From Rikenellaceae bacterium (GTDB lineage: Bacteria; Bacteroidota; Bacteroidia; Bacteroidales; Rikenellaceae): a stretch of DNA of 6,022 bases. Positions 5,921 to 6,022 of this stretch are shown piece by piece (position 1 is the first letter of the stretch; every line of letters starts with the position of its first letter). Under the pieces are notes generated by a model that did no database searches, was not told where the DNA came from, and saw only the letters and a program-made list of their open reading frames with translations. The translations under genes were made by a program, and so were the position numbers. The stretch lies in contig JAJBVQ010000102.1 in assembly GCA_020859745.1 (NCBI GenBank), forward strand, positions 1 to 6,022, given 5' to 3'.

Positions 5921-6021
5921 TATCATACAAAATGAAAGCGGATCACAATAAGGATCTTTTGCTCCGTTGTGAAAACATCCGGGGTTGCTTTCTGCTTTAC
6001 GCAGGGGGTCGCCCCTTTTTT
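5921..6021 (+). ncRNA. tracrRNA of the type II-C system
   Basis: The RNA would pair with crRNA repeats, allow RNase III processing and anchor the guide in Cas9. The anti-repeat is 5925-5949; its reverse complement matches the first 25 nt of repeat 4 (2307) at 23 positions and of repeat 2 at 22. It is followed by AAGGAT, as is typical after Cas9 anti-repeats. Stem-loop 1 pairs GGAT (5952-5955) with ATCC (5977-5980) and TTTT (5957-5960) with AAAA (5972-5975) across one C-C mismatch, with an 11-nt loop. Stem-loop 2 is the terminator at 5981-6021. The gene is divergent from cas9. The 5' end is uncertain: the best upstream box, TATTCTTT (5906-5913), is a poor match and has no clear -33 partner. 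Confidence 0.88.
5981..6021 (+). terminator. Intrinsic terminator and 3' stem-loop of tracrRNA
   Basis: GGGG (5981-5984) pairs with CCCC (6012-6015). Pairing continues through GC and three T-G wobbles to CTGC (5992-5995) with GCAG (6001-6004), closing on a 5-nt loop TTTAC. The stem has 15 positions with one mismatch (T5986/C6010). Six T residues follow (6016-6021). This defines the 3' end of the tracrRNA. Confidence 0.9.
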
Positions 6022-6022
6022 G

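Overview
The window looks like a chromosomal segment from a GC-rich member of the Bacteroidota, probably a gut Alistipes-like lineage. Three things suggest this: the Bacteroidota promoter architecture (TTG or TTTG, 18-20 nt, then TAnnTTTR) at several sites, the type II-C Cas9 with a Bacteroidota-style C-terminus, and the lack of Shine-Dalgarno sequences. The genus is an inference.

Layout. Positions 1-1102 hold no convincing gene. This is GC-rich sequence full of inverted and direct repeats, including a perfect 20-bp inverted repeat at 131-174. Positions 1103-1948 (minus) encode a 281-residue BRO-N (phage antirepressor-like) protein with its own recognisable promoter. Positions 2112-2342 (plus) hold four diverged CRISPR repeats about 65 nt apart, a small decayed type II-C array whose last unit runs into the cas9 stop codon. 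Positions 2338-5832 (minus) encode a full-length 1164-residue type II-C Cas9. The cas9 promoter and a small palindrome lie at 5846-5886. Positions about 5921-6021 (plus) encode a tracrRNA with anti-repeat, two stem-loops and a strong U-tract terminator, divergent from cas9.

How the parts fit. Cas9, the tracrRNA and the repeats form one system: the anti-repeat at 5925-5949 is the reverse complement of the 5' part of the repeats, matching 23/25 positions of the copy next to cas9. cas1 and cas2 are absent from the window; the repeats directly abut the cas9 3' end, where adaptation genes often lie in II-C loci. Three repeats keep a promoter-like -7 box and two keep a full Bacteroidota promoter, so short crRNAs could be made from a tiny array without a leader.

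The main oddities are a Gln (Q794) at the position of the usual second catalytic His of RuvC-III, a Ser in place of the usual Trp of the RuvC-I SVGW motif, and an apparently fixed, diverged mini-array beside an otherwise intact cas9-tracrRNA pair. Together they raise the possibility of a stand-alone or repurposed Cas9 with altered RuvC activity. A clade-typical variant with the active array and cas1-cas2 elsewhere is the main alternative.
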